From the NCBI GenBank assembly GCA_000246735.1, contig CM001443.1, positions 1,450,689 through 1,493,492 on the forward strand: DNA of 42,804 nucleotides, given 5' to 3'. The notes beneath the pieces were generated by a model, which did no database searches, had not been told where the DNA came from, and was given only the letters and a program-made list of their open reading frames with translations. Source of the DNA: an uncultured Candidatus Poseidoniales archaeon (GTDB taxonomy: Archaea > Thermoplasmatota > Poseidoniia > Poseidoniales > Poseidoniaceae). The position numbers and the translations under genes were made by a program. Positions 1 to 9,746 of this stretch are shown here, piece after piece (the stretch's first letter is position 1; every line of letters begins with the position of its first letter).

Positions 1-1186
1 CCTGTTTTGCTGCATCTGCAAGTGTTGGTCCAACGGCCGTACTGGTGAGCACCCGTCCACCGGTCGAAATGAGACGCCCTTGGTCGTCAAAACCTGTGCC
101 TGCATGGTTGACCCAGGCCGTTTCGGAGGCGTCAGGCAATCCCGTGATTGGGCGGCCTTTCACCGGAGAGGCAGGGTATCCTTCAGAAGCCAAAACAACG
201 GTCAGTGCATGTGCATCGTGGAAAGTGACGACTTGCTCGTGGAGGCCATCGGTGGCTGCCGCATGGAGCAGTGAATAAGCATCGCTCTTCAGCAATGGGA
301 ATGTGATTTGGCATTCAGGGTCACCAAAGCGCACGTTGAATTCGACAACGCTTGGCGCTCCTTCCTCGGTGATCATCAGCCCCACATAGAGAACCCCTCG
401 ATAGGGCGTTTCTTGGTTTGAGAGATATGTGTGCATCGGCTTGACAATTTCAGCCTCTGCCCGAGCGATGACGGCAGGTGTGGCAACCGGAGCAGGGCAA
501 TACGCACCCATTCCACCCGTATTGGGGCCTTCATCGCCATTGAACGCTCGCTTGTGATCTTGGCTTGGAGGCAGGCAAACATAACCTGAGCCATCCATCA
601 CAACGAGCATGCTTGCTTCTTCACCTTCGAGGAATGCTTCGAGGAGCACCTTACCATCCGAACGTATGGAGGCATCAATGAACGCTTTTGCTTCACTGCG
701 ATCACTGGTGACGACCACACCTTTGCCCCCGGCCAACACATCGCGCTTTACGACCCACGGTTGGCCCGAAAACTCATCCAAAGCAGCGTCCACGTCCGAG
801 GTGGAATCAAGCACATGGAAGGCTGCTGTTGGGACACCTGCCGTTCGCATGACCTGCTTGGCATGAAGTTTGGAGCCTTCCAACTCCGCAAGGGCTTGAA
901 CCGGACCAAAACAAGGAATACCACTTGCCGCAAGACGGTCTGCCAATGCATCGCAAAGAGGTGCTTCGGGACCAACGACGACCAGAGAGGCATCAAGAGA
1001 GGTCGCAAGGTCAACCAGTGCTGAAACGTCCGAAGCAGCGACTGGGTGGTTTGTAGCAAGGCCCGAAGTGCCAGCATTCCCCGGAGCACAATGAACAGAT
1101 TCGACTTGACTGGATGTTGCAAGGGCCATGCACAAGGCGTGCTCCCTTCCGCCACCGCCGACAACCAAAACATTGCTGTTCGTCAT
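1..1186 (-). CDS. purD: Phosphoribosylamine-glycine ligase (GARS), partial at window edge
   Basis: Minus-strand translation from ATG at 1186 gives MTNSNVLVVGGGGREHALCMAL...VVKRDVLAGGKGVVV...EEASMLVVMDG...RAFNGDEGPNTGGMGAYCPAP...VEFNVRFGDPECQ, typical PurD motifs; open at the left edge. Confidence 0.95.
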   Translation of the reverse strand, partial: MTNSNVLVVGGGGREHALCMALATSSQVESVHCAPGNAGTSGLATNHPVAASDVSALVDLATSLDASLVVVGPEAPLCDALADRLAASGIPCFGPVQALAELEGSKLHAKQVMRTAGVPTAAFHVLDSTSDVDAALDEFSGQPWVVKRDVLAGGKGVVVTSDRSEAKAFIDASIRSDGKVLLEAFLEGEEASMLVVMDGSGYVCLPPSQDHKRAFNGDEGPNTGGMGAYCPAPVATPAVIARAEAEIVKPMHTYLSNQETPYRGVLYVGLMITEEGAPSVVEFNVRFGDPECQITFPLLKSDAYSLLHAAATDGLHEQVVTFHDAHALTVVLASEGYPASPVKGRPITGLPDASETAWVNHAGTGFDDQGRLISTGGRVLTSTAVGPTLADAAKQ

Positions 1187-1329
1187 GCATCCCAACGAGT
1201 GGCTTCGGCACATAATCCCATCGTGTGCCCATCCTCAACCTTGACATCGCGCCGGCAAAACGGGGCAGGCTTCAAAGGCCCTCGTTTGTCGACACTGTTC
1301 ATGCCTAACACTCCAACGGAGGACTTCAA

Positions 1330-1983
1330 TTGAATTTCCTGATGCTCTGTTTAATGTGTTTGTGGCTTTACCTGCCGGGGTTCTTGGCAAACACATTCGC
1401 CATGATGTGGGGGAAATGGCTTCCAAAAACAGGCTATGGACCATGGCCAATCGATGGAGGACGAACCCTCAAAGACGGGAACCGAATGTTGGGTGATGGC
1501 AAAACATGGAATGGTTTGATCGGAGGTTCACTCACCTCCGGTCTGCTGTGCATGCTCATGGTCCTTGCAACAAGCGACGGTGCAAATGCTGGAGCATTGA
1601 GCGATAGCAGCAGTGTCTTCGCTTCACCCCTTGCCGGATCTGGCGACGCATGGTTTTCCATCGGCGGTTCAATGCCCACAGCCTTTATTCTCGGCTCCTT
1701 TTTGGGATTTATGTGCCTCGTGGGCGACAGCACTGGTTCTTTTTTCAAGCGCCGAAGAGGACTCAAGCGTGAAGGAGACATCTCTTCGAAAGCTCCGCTT
1801 CTTGACACGTTACCTTTTGCAATATCGGTGTTCTTTGCAGGCCAACTTCTCCTTGGTCCATCGTGGCTTGCAGACGAAGCATTGCGCCTTCCAATGATTG
1901 CTCTTGTGCTCATCACACCCGTCCTCCACAGGAGTTTCAACCTGATTGGTTACGCCATAGGTTGGAAGGATGTACCGTACTGA
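1330..1983 (+). CDS. carS: CDP-2,3-bis-(O-geranylgeranyl)-sn-glycerol synthase (CDP-archaeol synthase)
   Basis: MNFLMLCLMCLWLYLPGFLANTFAMMWGK...GPWPIDGGRTLKDGNRMLGDGKTWNGLIGG matches the CarS/DUF46 motif; multi-TM. Start is TTG at 1330 or ATG at 1342. Confidence 0.88.
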   Translation: MNFLMLCLMCLWLYLPGFLANTFAMMWGKWLPKTGYGPWPIDGGRTLKDGNRMLGDGKTWNGLIGGSLTSGLLCMLMVLATSDGANAGALSDSSSVFASPLAGSGDAWFSIGGSMPTAFILGSFLGFMCLVGDSTGSFFKRRRGLKREGDISSKAPLLDTLPFAISVFFAGQLLLGPSWLADEALRLPMIALVLITPVLHRSFNLIGYAIGWKDVPY

Positions 1984-2023
1984 CGGAGCGAAGTCTATAA
2001 CGCACAATTCGCTCCATCTCATC

Positions 2024-3766
2024 ATGCGAACCGCTGTATCCTTGGTCTGCTTGCTTCTGATGGTCCCGCTCTTGGGAACATTTTCGGCCGCTGAGATGAC
2101 AAATGACGGAACAACAATCACCATAACCGGAAACGAAACTTGGGACTCAGCAAATCCAATCGACCTCGATATGACGGTCTCCCCAGGCGCAACTTTGGAA
2201 ATCAATGATGCCACAACCGTCACAGAAGGCGTCACCATCACCGTTGAACCTGATGCCACATTAGCCATCAATGGCGATGTGCTAGGTGAGGATCTTGATG
2301 CTGGCCTCCTTGTCTATGACGACACGGAGATCAACCTCAACTTCGGCGATCTCTCCGAAACGGGGCAAGTTCGTATTCACCTCGACCATGTGATTCCGAG
2401 CACGGCCATGTTCAACATCACAATCGGCAATGAAACTCGTGACGCAGTTGGACTGGACCAAGTTGACATCCCCGCAAGCCTCAACGGTACCCCCCTCGTC
2501 GTCGAGTTTGACATTTACTACTTCTTCTCCACTCAAGTCAGCAGCGTACAAGCGCTCCATTCGGGCTCCGGAAGCACAGCCATTATTGACGCTGAGGACC
2601 TTGACCACATTGGTGGAAGTCTCAAATGGAACACCGCTTCATTCGCCCTCGACGTTCAAGGCACCTTAACGGTGAACAACGCAACAATCGGCGGTGCTGA
2701 CCTTACTTGTTCCGGAACATGCTCAATGTCGGAAGCGACAGCAACTGGAAGTGCGCCAATTCATGTCACGGACACTGGCAGCCTAACTGTGGATGCTTCA
2801 GTGTTCGAAGGATCGAGAACTGACGAAGACATCATCGTTCATGACACGGGCGAGATTACATACACGGACACGAGTGGTACAGGTGGATTTACAGATGCTT
2901 GGATTCGTTTGCTCTCACAACGAGTGCTTCACACCAATGCCGGCAACATCACAGTCCACGCCACTGGGCTTGGTTACTTTGGAAGCACCCTCGACAACCT
3001 CACAGATGAAAGTGGGCATGTCAACTTCGCACTCAGTGAACACGCCCGAATCGTAGAATGGGTCGATGGAGATGGCGTCTACCATGAAGAAGACGCAGAG
3101 ATCCTGTTGACGCTTTCCACCGGCTGGGGCGATTACGCCACCACCATTGTAGCGCCGAGGATTCCTGTGGCAGATGCTGCTGTTCCCTTGCCGTACATTA
3201 ATGTCAAATCAATCAGCATGGAAGACAACAAAGGCTACACAAACATGGGCTTAAGCGGTGATGTGATCGTTGAAAACACCGGCTCTGCTGCTGCGTCAGG
3301 TGTGGATTTTTGGTGCTATGTGGATGGTGTTGACCAAGACACCTCCCAACTCGTGACCTCCCTCGCACCTGGGGAAACAAAAACCATCTATGTCACATGG
3401 CGAACAGGAACCGTTGGCGTCCAGTCATTGGAATGCCAACCATTGATTCCCTCAATATTGAAACCAATTCTCGATGAAGTGACGAATGTCAACGGGGCTA
3501 CATCACAGGATGTTTCCTGGACAGTTGAAGAAGAAGGTGAGAGCCAACCCTGGTTGATTTTCGCCTTGGTCGTCCTCGTGTTGGTCGCTGGTGCATGGGT
3601 CGTGAGCAACCAAGCTGCAAAGGCTGCAATCGAAAAGTCGAAGGCCAATCAAGAAGCAGAACCTGCTGAGGACAAATCATACTTGGAAGACGATGAAATC
3701 GATGCGGACGGGGTCGAAGAAGATGACCCTGAATCTGAAGAATCCACCAGCGATGTTTGGGGCTAG
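2024..3766 (+). CDS. Secreted, C-terminally membrane-anchored protein with beta-helix-like repeats and a CARDB-like domain
   Basis: Signal peptide MRTAVSLVCLLLMVPLLGTFSAAE, repeated T/V/N-rich beta segments, CARDB-like 'GDVIVENTGSAAASGVDFWCYVDG...LAPGETKTIYVTWRTG', C-terminal TM 'PWLIFALVVLVLVAGAWVV' and acidic tail. Confidence 0.75.
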   Translation: MRTAVSLVCLLLMVPLLGTFSAAEMTNDGTTITITGNETWDSANPIDLDMTVSPGATLEINDATTVTEGVTITVEPDATLAINGDVLGEDLDAGLLVYDDTEINLNFGDLSETGQVRIHLDHVIPSTAMFNITIGNETRDAVGLDQVDIPASLNGTPLVVEFDIYYFFSTQVSSVQALHSGSGSTAIIDAEDLDHIGGSLKWNTASFALDVQGTLTVNNATIGGADLTCSGTCSMSEATATGSAPIHVTDTGSLTVDASVFEGSRTDEDIIVHDTGEITYTDTSGTGGFTDAWIRLLSQRVLHTNAGNITVHATGLGYFGSTLDNLTDESGHVNFALSEHARIVEWVDGDGVYHEEDAEILLTLSTGWGDYATTIVAPRIPVADAAVPLPYINVKSISMEDNKGYTNMGLSGDVIVENTGSAAASGVDFWCYVDGVDQDTSQLVTSLAPGETKTIYVTWRTGTVGVQSLECQPLIPSILKPILDEVTNVNGATSQDVSWTVEEEGESQPWLIFALVVLVLVAGAWVVSNQAAKAAIEKSKANQEAEPAEDKSYLEDDEIDADGVEEDDPESEESTSDVWG

Positions 3767-3795
3767 GAACATTCCTGGCCATCCGCAACCTTCGC

Positions 3796-4587
3796 TCAGA
3801 CTGTTGGTGCAGTCATCGACCATTGGGTGTTTGGCTTGTGCCAGTCCCTTAGTTGGTCTGTTTCCAAACGGAGTTGTAGGCCTTCCCCTGGCATGAATTC
3901 CTCATTGACAAAATCGAATGGTATATCGATGTCATTGGTGCGGAAGGTATCGTCAAAGAGGACAGATTGTTCGACGACCGATCCGTCCATTGTTCGTTCA
4001 AGCACCACACGAATGTGGCACTCTTGAAGTGGATTTCGAAGGGTGCATGATTCACTGCTTCCGTCGTGCTCTACGTTCACTACGCCGCTGAAAGAGACAA
4101 CACCAGAGGTTGGAATGAGGTTGACAATGGTGTCTTTTGCAGTTGGAGCGCATTCACATTCCATGTTATCGGATTCAACCTGGCCCAGCACACCAACAGT
4201 GAGTTCAACCGAGAAAGTTTCTGCGCGCTCTTGAACTGTTGAAGTGGCTGTGACAAGGTAGCGTCCGGGCTGTACGAAGCTGTGAGAAACCATGGCCCCT
4301 GTGGCGGTGGTCCCATCATTGAAATCCCAGATCACAATGCCATCAGCATTCTTCAATTCAAGTTCAAACTCGTGAAGTCGTTGTGTAACAACCTCTTCCT
4401 CATCGTTGTCGCCGTCGTCGACTTCGATGAGCGTGTAGACATTCTCGCCATAGGTGCTCGATGCATCGATCGACATGGATTTTCCGTCCGGTGATGAAGC
4501 GATGGTCAGGTTGGTGAGCACCGCCCCTGTCGCTGCACTTATGAGAAGTAAGAGGACAAGTGTTAGGGCAGAGAGTGAGTACTTCAT
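3796..4587 (-). CDS. Secreted/N-terminally anchored PKD-domain protein
   Basis: Signal/TM MKYSLSALTLVLLLLISAATGAV; PKD signature 'IVIWDFNDGTTATGAMVSHSFVQPGRYLVTATST'. Confidence 0.72.
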   Translation of the reverse strand: MKYSLSALTLVLLLLISAATGAVLTNLTIASSPDGKSMSIDASSTYGENVYTLIEVDDGDNDEEEVVTQRLHEFELELKNADGIVIWDFNDGTTATGAMVSHSFVQPGRYLVTATSTVQERAETFSVELTVGVLGQVESDNMECECAPTAKDTIVNLIPTSGVVSFSGVVNVEHDGSSESCTLRNPLQECHIRVVLERTMDGSVVEQSVLFDDTFRTNDIDIPFDFVNEEFMPGEGLQLRLETDQLRDWHKPNTQWSMTAPTV

Positions 4588-4671
4588 AGACTCTTAACAT
4601 TCTGTTGAACTTATCAACTTCTGTTTGAGATTGCGACACGCACAGCGACCTAAAGGGGTTGATTGCGCCCC

Positions 4672-7410
4672 TTATCGGTTCTTCAGATAGTCTTCGCCAT
4701 ACCATGCCCATTGGTCCATGGTCCAGCCATGAGGGAGCCCTTCTGCAGGCAATGGAGGTCCGACAGGTGAAACTTCAGGCATCGATTGTTGAACAGCCCT
4801 GCCAAAGGGTGAGGAGTCAGCGGTTTGTTTTCTGCGAATGAAAAGAAGCGTTGCCACCACACCGGCTAAGAGGAGCAAGCCCGTGCTCGCAATCAACATT
4901 GATGCAGTTCCTGAATCTGAATGTTTCATTGAATCGCTGGGGTAGGCATCGCCTTCATCCGACCAGCCATCGCCATCAGTATCCAAACAGCCAAGACGGT
5001 CTTGTGTGGATGTTCCTGAAATGGTTGGACAATCATCACTCATGTTGGTATTTTGTTGGTCTGGGTAAGAATCACCGTCGCCATCAGACCAGAACAAAGC
5101 GTTCTGAGGGAATGCATCAGTGTCATCGTCCCAACCATCGCCATCAAGATCGGCGCAACCAAACGTCTGTTGGTTCGAATCACCCGGTACTTGTGGGCAG
5201 CTATCGCCTTCAAACCCGTCAATAGAATCGCCGTAGCCATCCGAATCTGTGTCAGCATGCTGCGTGGATTCATCAGGGAATGCGTCGCCTTGATTTGACC
5301 AACCATCTCCGTCATCGTCCGAACATCCAAAGCGATCAGCGTTTGACGCACCTGATTGCTCGGGGCAAATATCAGCTTGGAAGCCGGTTGGATTGTCACC
5401 ATAGCCATCACCATCAGCATCTGAGTGTTGAGTTGCCTCGCTTGGGAAGGCGTCAGCACCTGATTCCGCATCCCAGGAACCGCTTGGGTTCGACCAACCA
5501 TCGCCATCCGAGTCTAAGCAACCAAGACGATCTTCTGTCGAAGTGCCATATACCCCTGGGCATTGGTCGCCATTGATACCGGTTGATGAATCGCCATACC
5601 CATCTTCGTCAGTGTCAGACCACTGTGAAGATTGGGAGGGGAAGGTGTCGATGGAATCAGCATATCCATCGCCATCAGAATCGGGGCAACCGAACAGTCG
5701 TCCGTTGCTGCTCGTACCTGCCTCATTCGGGCAATCATCATGTTTGTCAATCAAGCCGTCATTGTCATCGTCCTCGTCTTCACTGCGGTCTTCACATCCA
5801 TCTTTGTCTGCGTCGCTTGTCAGTGTCGAAGTGAATGAAAGGGAACTCTCCACGCACAAGTCAGCGCCCATTGAGGAAGCATCACAGTCCCATGCTGGAT
5901 TTGAGCCTTCGTCGCAAATGGAATCATCGTCATCATCGTAATCTTCACTCATGTCTTGGCAACCATCACCGTCGTAATCGGTCAATACTGTTGAAATCCA
6001 CGCCATTTCCCCGACAGGGCAATCATCACGGATATCGATGACTGCATCATTGTCGTCATCGTAGTCTTCCGTAGAATCCGCACAACCATCCATGTCATGA
6101 TCAGTAAGTGAGGATGGCGTCCAGTTCACATCGCCTTGGGCGCATGCATCATCCTCGTCAAGGAGTCCATCGTTGTCGTCATCCTGATCGCAGACATCGC
6201 CGAGTGCATCACCATCGTGGTTGAGTTGAGCGAAGTTCGCAACAAGTGGGCAATTATCATCAACATCAACAACACCATCTCCGTCAACATCTGTGTAAGG
6301 ATCAATCCGAACGACCTCATCTTGTACGTTGTCCACGTAATACAGATGGCCATCGGGCCCAATTTCAAGGCCCATAATTGACGAAGCAGTGGTTTGAATC
6401 GAACCTGCTTCCACGGCACTCTTACCGTTCGCACTCAAATCATATGCGACAATCTGACCGTTTCCATTCAGAGATACAAAGAGTTGGTCGCCTTCGAGCG
6501 CGATGCCTGAAGGACGGTTGAGGCCGGTGTCTAACACGCCCCATTCCATTCCTGTGATTTCAGAATACTCTGCAAGTGGTTCGAGCCTTGTCGTGGAACT
6601 CATGATGTTGCTTGTAGAATATGTAGGATCTTCGGTGTTCACCCAAACCACACGGTTGGCACCTGGGTCGGAAATGTAGAGAATGCCGGATTCTTTGTCC
6701 AAAACCATGTGCCCAGGCGTACCTAACACGTGGGATAACTGAACTTCAGAGTAACGTCGAACAATGCCGTCAGAGTGGTCATCCATGCCCGTATCGTGGT
6801 CTTCCTGGAAGTCGTAATAGACGAGTTCACCATAGTATCCATCGTTGTACCAGTATGCATTATCCGAATCATGGGCAATACCAACACCAAACGGTGACTC
6901 GTGATTCATATCGATGTGGCTACCGAGCAATTCGTCGTTTTGGTGCTCCATTGCAAAGTGATCGAGCGATGATGGCCACAATGTTGGCCCCATGAAGTTG
7001 TTCGGAGAACCTTGGCCGCAGTAGGTGTTCGCAGATTCTTGAGCGGACCCCCACTGCCAATCAAATTCATCATCGTAGGCTCCAAAGGCAATGGCACTCA
7101 CTTCTTCGAGGAAGTGGTTGCGATGAGAATCCCTACGGTTTTGTGAGGTCTGGTTTTCCATCCCTGTGTTCTCGATGATGCTGATGCTGTCTGTCGCACG
7201 ATTGGCAACCCACAATTCGCTGGTGCGGCCAGGGTGGAATTCAAGATCCCTTGGTTCCGACAAGGCGTCTGTGTAATCGGCAATGACCACTTCATCAAAT
7301 GCATCACCGAATTGTTCCACTGTCGGAGAACTTTCGTTTCCTACAGCGCTCAATGGCAGGTAAAAGAGCAAAACCATGAGGATGATGAGGGACACGCGAC
7401 GGTTTGCCAT
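4672..7410 (-). CDS. Giant surface protein: signal peptide, NHL/SMP30-like beta-propeller, many thrombospondin type-3-like (DxDGDG) Ca-binding repeats, C-terminal TM and short cytosolic tail
   Basis: Start MANRRVSLIILMVLLFYLPLSAVG at 7410; propeller-like segments (GLNRPSGIALEGDQLFVSLNGNG); repeated 'DxDGDGWxD..DAFP....Q..D.DGDGYGD' units; TM 'ASMLIASTGLLLLAGVVATLLFIRRK'; tail 'GLPHGWTMDQWAWYGEDYLKNR'. Confidence 0.82.
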   Translation of the reverse strand: MANRRVSLIILMVLLFYLPLSAVGNESSPTVEQFGDAFDEVVIADYTDALSEPRDLEFHPGRTSELWVANRATDSISIIENTGMENQTSQNRRDSHRNHFLEEVSAIAFGAYDDEFDWQWGSAQESANTYCGQGSPNNFMGPTLWPSSLDHFAMEHQNDELLGSHIDMNHESPFGVGIAHDSDNAYWYNDGYYGELVYYDFQEDHDTGMDDHSDGIVRRYSEVQLSHVLGTPGHMVLDKESGILYISDPGANRVVWVNTEDPTYSTSNIMSSTTRLEPLAEYSEITGMEWGVLDTGLNRPSGIALEGDQLFVSLNGNGQIVAYDLSANGKSAVEAGSIQTTASSIMGLEIGPDGHLYYVDNVQDEVVRIDPYTDVDGDGVVDVDDNCPLVANFAQLNHDGDALGDVCDQDDDNDGLLDEDDACAQGDVNWTPSSLTDHDMDGCADSTEDYDDDNDAVIDIRDDCPVGEMAWISTVLTDYDGDGCQDMSEDYDDDDDSICDEGSNPAWDCDASSMGADLCVESSLSFTSTLTSDADKDGCEDRSEDEDDDNDGLIDKHDDCPNEAGTSSNGRLFGCPDSDGDGYADSIDTFPSQSSQWSDTDEDGYGDSSTGINGDQCPGVYGTSTEDRLGCLDSDGDGWSNPSGSWDAESGADAFPSEATQHSDADGDGYGDNPTGFQADICPEQSGASNADRFGCSDDDGDGWSNQGDAFPDESTQHADTDSDGYGDSIDGFEGDSCPQVPGDSNQQTFGCADLDGDGWDDDTDAFPQNALFWSDGDGDSYPDQQNTNMSDDCPTISGTSTQDRLGCLDTDGDGWSDEGDAYPSDSMKHSDSGTASMLIASTGLLLLAGVVATLLFIRRKQTADSSPFGRAVQQSMPEVSPVGPPLPAEGLPHGWTMDQWAWYGEDYLKNR
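4900..6300 (-). repeat. Degenerate in-frame coding repeats encoding TSP3-like Ca-binding units
   Basis: Recurring minus-strand DNA encoding D-[ST]-DGDG-[WY]-[GS]-[DN] and 'DDCP/DxCP', giving patterned 'atcgccatc' and 'catcgtcatc' strings on the plus strand. Confidence 0.8.
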
Positions 7411-7495
7411 GTTGGTCCGTTTGCTCGATGTCCTTTGATACCTTGCACATCCAGTGCTATCATGCATCATGGTATGCGATTAGAATCAATACAAA

Positions 7496-8722
7496 TCAGC
7501 ATGTTGGCATATTGTCATTTGCACCCGGATTTTCCCAGTTGAGTTCCCAAGAACTGCTGCTCATGTGCACTGCTGTGCTGCCACCATAGTATTCATTTGT
7601 TACAATAACCTGGAAAGTATAGCAACCATCATCATCAAAGAAATCCTCGCGCTCAAGAATCTCAACGACCCCTGTGTTTGGGTCGTAGCCCGTGCCTGGT
7701 ATGGCCAGCCAGCGATCCGAGAAACCAACTTGTGAACCTGAAACTTCACTCACCCATTCTGCAGAAGTACCATCAACTGAAATGACTGGAGATTGCCACT
7801 TCTGGCTGCTATCTTTCATGACCTTGAGTTGAATTGTGTAGTCTGAAAACACAGGTAGATAATTGCTGACGGTCGACATGCTGTGGTCACCGCCATCTTC
7901 TGCGGATTCAGAGGCACCGAAGAGACCAACAATCGACTCTACGAGTATTCCATCAACTTCTGTTTGGGTGCTAGTGCCAGATGTTGAGGTCTTTGTGACC
8001 ATGGTGATTTTTGAGCCAGATTCCAAGACTTCCCTGTTCAGGAAACCTGGCGTGATGGTGCGAGATTCTGTTTGTCCATTGTTTGCTTCCACACTTATGA
8101 CATATTCGTTTATGGTATCGCCGAAGTTGTTTTGTGAGTTTCCTTCAAAAAACTCGCTGATCGGTACTCGGAATTTGGCAAAGTCATTGTTGAGGGACTT
8201 GGTTCCTGTCCACAGTTCCTCACCATCCAAACTGATTGTAGCCTTTGAAGAATCGAAACTACCTCGGACAAAGAAGGTTATTTCGTCCGTTTCCTGATTG
8301 ACCTCGATTTGCGTGAGCGCCATCGAAGAGTCAGAAGGAATAATGGCGATTGCGGCGAGGGGACCCAGAGCTACGATGAGGGCTACAGCAACGGAAACGC
8401 CGATCTTAATGGTGGATAATTCTGGTTTCATACGCTCATACTGCACGAGGCATCCAACACCAATGAGAGCGACGACTGATACAATGAGGGGGCCCATTTC
8501 TCCGCCACGAAGCGAAAGGACACCAGCGAGAACGATGATGACCCAACCTGCTATTTGCAGATAGTCAGTCACCGGGTTACCCGGCGCCGGTGAGGAAGCG
8601 GCCATCAAACCTTGAGAAGATGGTGGCGAGATTTTTTTGTCAGCAGGTGCAGATTCGACCTTCGTTGATTTGGCCGGTTTAGCATCTTTTGCAGCGGTTG
8701 CTTTGTCCAGTAATCCACTCAT
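7496..8722 (-). CDS. Membrane protein with N-terminal TM segments and a large extracytoplasmic domain, unknown function
   Basis: 408-aa ORF from ATG; cytosolic K/A-rich N-term, then hydrophobic 'LQIAGWVIIVLAGVLSLRGG', 'GPLIVSVVALIGVGCLV', 'IKIGVSVAVALIVALGPLAAIAIIP', then a polar beta-rich domain. Confidence 0.65.
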   Translation of the reverse strand: MSGLLDKATAAKDAKPAKSTKVESAPADKKISPPSSQGLMAASSPAPGNPVTDYLQIAGWVIIVLAGVLSLRGGEMGPLIVSVVALIGVGCLVQYERMKPELSTIKIGVSVAVALIVALGPLAAIAIIPSDSSMALTQIEVNQETDEITFFVRGSFDSSKATISLDGEELWTGTKSLNNDFAKFRVPISEFFEGNSQNNFGDTINEYVISVEANNGQTESRTITPGFLNREVLESGSKITMVTKTSTSGTSTQTEVDGILVESIVGLFGASESAEDGGDHSMSTVSNYLPVFSDYTIQLKVMKDSSQKWQSPVISVDGTSAEWVSEVSGSQVGFSDRWLAIPGTGYDPNTGVVEILEREDFFDDDGCYTFQVIVTNEYYGGSTAVHMSSSSWELNWENPGANDNMPTC

Positions 8723-8822
8723 AGAAATCCCTGTTATCCTTGCGTTGTGCGCAGGGGATTATCAAACCGACCCCTGTCAGCGTCTGAAGGGACCTCATTG
8801 AGAGGGTGTGGGTCTTGAGCCG

Positions 8823-9746
8823 TCACAGACCAGGAGCGGATTCTCTCCACTCGCCTTCTTCATCTTCGCTGCCGGTCATACGACGGCCTGCGACTGCTGC
8901 CGCAAGGGCAAGCATGGAGACTGCTGGTACGACTTCGAAGCCTGGCAGGTAGACACCACGGACGTAGACGGTGATCATTTGAGATTCACGGATACATCCA
9001 CCGTTGTTACATGCGAATTCAGATTCTGCATAGAAGTCCAATACGTGGTAGGCATCGCTCCATCCTTGTGTCTTTGGCGTACGGGCCATGACACGGACCT
9101 TGGTTGCGGTTGGGATTGCATCAATCTGTACCTTCACTGCAGGCAAGTTGATTGTGAAACCAGCCTTTTCGAGGTCAGTACGGCTTGAATCTGTGATTCC
9201 CACCTTCATGAAGTCGATTTGGTTTCCAAGGTTGTAGACCTTAAATTCAAAGTTCTTGTCCTTCTTCGGCATGAGTTGAACGAATGGTTCAACAGCTTCA
9301 ACCTGCACAAGGGAGTACTGCATGATGTTGACAATCATGTTGTTCTGAGAAGATGCGGTGTTCGCCGGAGGCAAACTGTTGATTTCTTGAACGGTAGCCG
9401 AAACTGAAAGGGTACGGCTTTGCATGACCATGTATGGTGTAGCACGAACCGAGATTTGGAAATCCACTTCGGAGTTGCCACCGATGTACATGTCACCGGG
9501 CGACGCAGTGGCAAGACCATCACTCGTCACTAAGATACTGATTTTCTCTTGGTAGGTGGTTGGGTTGCTCGCTGTGCACGTGGTGAATCCGGAGTATGTT
9601 GAACCGGGCTTCACCTCAACGTTGATCGAGATCGGTGCGCACGACAGCGAAACAGCCGCAGTGGGCACTTGTGCTGCTGCAGGAACTGCAACAAGCATCA
9701 TCGAGGAGACATAAAGGGCAAGAATGAACACGGCACGCTTCAACAT
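8823..9746 (-). CDS. Secreted beta-sandwich protein with a PGF-CTERM-like C-terminal anchor
   Basis: Signal MLKRAVFILALYVSSMMLVAVPAAAQ (ATG at 9746; alternative GTG at 9758); tail 'YLPGFEVVPAVSMLALAAAVAGRRM' followed by an acidic stretch. Confidence 0.68.
   Translation of the reverse strand: MLKRAVFILALYVSSMMLVAVPAAAQVPTAAVSLSCAPISINVEVKPGSTYSGFTTCTASNPTTYQEKISILVTSDGLATASPGDMYIGGNSEVDFQISVRATPYMVMQSRTLSVSATVQEINSLPPANTASSQNNMIVNIMQYSLVQVEAVEPFVQLMPKKDKNFEFKVYNLGNQIDFMKVGITDSSRTDLEKAGFTINLPAVKVQIDAIPTATKVRVMARTPKTQGWSDAYHVLDFYAESEFACNNGGCIRESQMITVYVRGVYLPGFEVVPAVSMLALAAAVAGRRMTGSEDEEGEWRESAPGL

Noticed and set aside
748-1173. 141-aa minus-strand ORF
   Set aside because: Out-of-frame shadow ORF inside purD; the real frame gives clear PurD motifs.
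5053-5941. Several plus-strand ORFs (81-132 aa)
   Set aside because: Antisense to TSP3 repeats; the low-complexity H/S/R-rich products are repeat artefacts.
4900-6300. Periodic repeats resembling a CRISPR or minisatellite
   Set aside because: Repeats are degenerate, in frame and encode DxDGDG Ca-binding units; no constant repeat with unique spacers.
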